A stretch of DNA of 64,000 nucleotides from Antedon bifida (lineage: Eukaryota > Echinodermata > Crinoidea > Comatulida > Antedonidae): contig OY727100.1 in assembly GCA_963402885.1 (NCBI GenBank), positions 868,001-932,000 on the forward strand, read 5' to 3'. This document shows positions 63,001 through 64,000 of the stretch, piece after piece (the first letter of the stretch is position 1; each line of letters opens with the position of its first letter). Under the pieces are notes generated by a model. That model saw only the letters and a program-made list of their open reading frames with translations, did no database searches and was not told the DNA's origin. The position numbers and the translations under genes were made by a program.

Positions 63001-63867
63001 TTGAAAAATATCTAGATTCTTAATAAACACACAACAAATGGGCAACTCCATTAAAAAAGAAAAAAACACTTACTTTCCATCACTCCATTTCAGAACATCA
63101 AACTTGACAGTATAAACAACTTCCACTTTGCCCAAAAGTGACTGACATGGGATACACTGCTGCATCTCAGGTGGTGAGTCTGGTATCACTATCTTCAGAC
63201 ACCAGACGGTAGGCACCTCAATTATCAGCAACGCACCGTTGGAAGACACTTGTAGGTAGTTGTGAAAATCGTTTTCAATTGGCACTTGCTCGATTGAAAT
63301 CTAAAAAAATAAGTGCAAAGTATGAAAATGGTGGAATATTATTGTTATAATGTTCAAGACAAATAATTTAAAGATCTCTCAAAACTTAATATCTATTAAC
63401 TATTTAATAAACAGAGATCAAGGGGGAACAGATTTATGATGACAAATCCAGACCCAGAAAAATAAAAAAGGAAGGGGCCATCTTCGAAGACGCAATGAAA
63501 CACAATGCCCTCTTACTATGACAACTTAGTGGCCTGAAAATAACTTAACCAATGTATATAAACAAATTTATTATTATTAATATTATGTTACATTTAGAGA
63601 ACAAAATTAACTCTACTTCACAAGGGTGAAAGGTCTAGGTAGTGGTGATTTTTAATTCCCCAATTTTGGTCAAAGTAACAGTGCTATTGTTGTATATGAA
63701 CTACTCACCAAATTGGATAAGCCAAATAGAATGTTAGCAGCAATATGACTTTGAGTATGAGTTGAATGAGGACTCATCTCAGATAAAAGTCTTAACGCCA
63801 TCAACCTCGCATCTTGTTTCAGTCGATTCTGTTTTATTGTTTTCTTCGCTAAATTTGTTAACAAATC
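60025..63867 (-). CDS. C-terminal part of an unidentified gene (8 exons, 5' end outside the window)
   Basis: Exons in transcript order by eye: 63709-63867, 63074-63300, 62490-62751, 62020-62125, 61317-61797, 60787-60927, 60452-60557, 60025-60360. All borders are GT-AG and all phases agree, giving 605 residues and a stop at 60025-60027; more exons must lie beyond 64000. The first exon reads as amphipathic helices (ARLMALRLLSEM), as in HEAT/ARM repeats. The second and third suggest a compact beta-rich domain (IEVPTVWCLKIVIPDSPP; KVEVVYTVKFDVLKWSDGK). A basic lysine-rich patch follows (ISNLKKKFAKLNTKFNKK), then a long low-complexity, Ser/Pro/Gln-rich tail that includes HDSGSSSDGEE and a short helical segment (EFAQYLAKNFFKKQGG). 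I do not recognise the family; a nuclear or cytoplasmic scaffold is only a guess. The unbroken frame over eight exons makes it a real gene. Confidence 0.82.
62317..62431. mobile_element. MITE, AGCTCTGTCTACACTATCAA family
   Basis: It has the core GTGATGTGTCCAAATATGGT, a second CCCAAATATGGTAGTGATAT, and a full right terminal repeat ending GACAGAGCTTTA. The left end is lost. It lies in an intron of the minus-strand gene. Confidence 0.82.
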
Positions 63868-64000
63868 CTGAAAATATGAAATATAACAAGTTCAGGAACT
63901 TTTCTTTTTTTTCTTTTTATATTTCCATTCATCATAAACATACATAAATAATCATAGTACAAAGACAAAAAAATTAAGCAAGTAAATTAAAATCAAATAA

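Overview
This is an AT-rich, intron-bearing animal nuclear sequence, with small exons, GT-AG introns and dense short interspersed repeats. The two recognisable genes, paraplegin and twisted gastrulation, are animal genes. The mobile-element mix (an intact DIRS-type retrotransposon, a LINE remnant, many MITEs, and AGGCCTAG-rich runs) looks like a marine invertebrate deuterostome, possibly an echinoderm. That placement is a guess; nothing here fixes the species.

Layout. Positions 1-4141 hold no recognisable gene, only repeats and the presumed promoter of the first gene. Positions 4142-29775 (+) hold a complete 15-exon gene for paraplegin (SPG7), the mitochondrial inner-membrane m-AAA protease subunit. 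Splicing by eye gives 802 residues, with two membrane segments, an AAA+ ATPase and an HExxH zinc-protease domain. Its introns carry much repeat material. Intron 8 holds a decayed LINE split by a nearly intact 4.95-kb DIRS-like tyrosine-recombinase retrotransposon on the minus strand. Intron 9 holds a TA-flanked terminal-inverted-repeat element, and intron 2 a TTAA-flanked one.

Positions 29776-43945 are intergenic or upstream sequence with MITEs, tRNA-type SINE copies and tandem repeats. Positions 43952-49094 (+) hold a 3-exon gene for twisted gastrulation (TWSG1), a secreted cysteine-rich BMP/chordin-binding protein of 193 residues. Four copies of a palindrome-headed repeat module lie just upstream of it.

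Positions 49100-60024 are intergenic, with a TTAA-flanked element, hairpins and satellites. Positions 60025-63867 (-) hold the last eight exons (605 codons) of a gene that runs off the right edge. Its product has a helical opening exon, a possible beta-rich domain and a long disordered C-terminus; I could not assign it to a family.

The genes are ordinary, independent eukaryotic transcription units and form no operon or pathway. The unusual content is the nested retrotransposon with its full set of DIRS terminal structures, a duplicated splice acceptor in SPG7, the repeat array in front of TWSG1, and several hairpins and very small inverted-repeat insertions.
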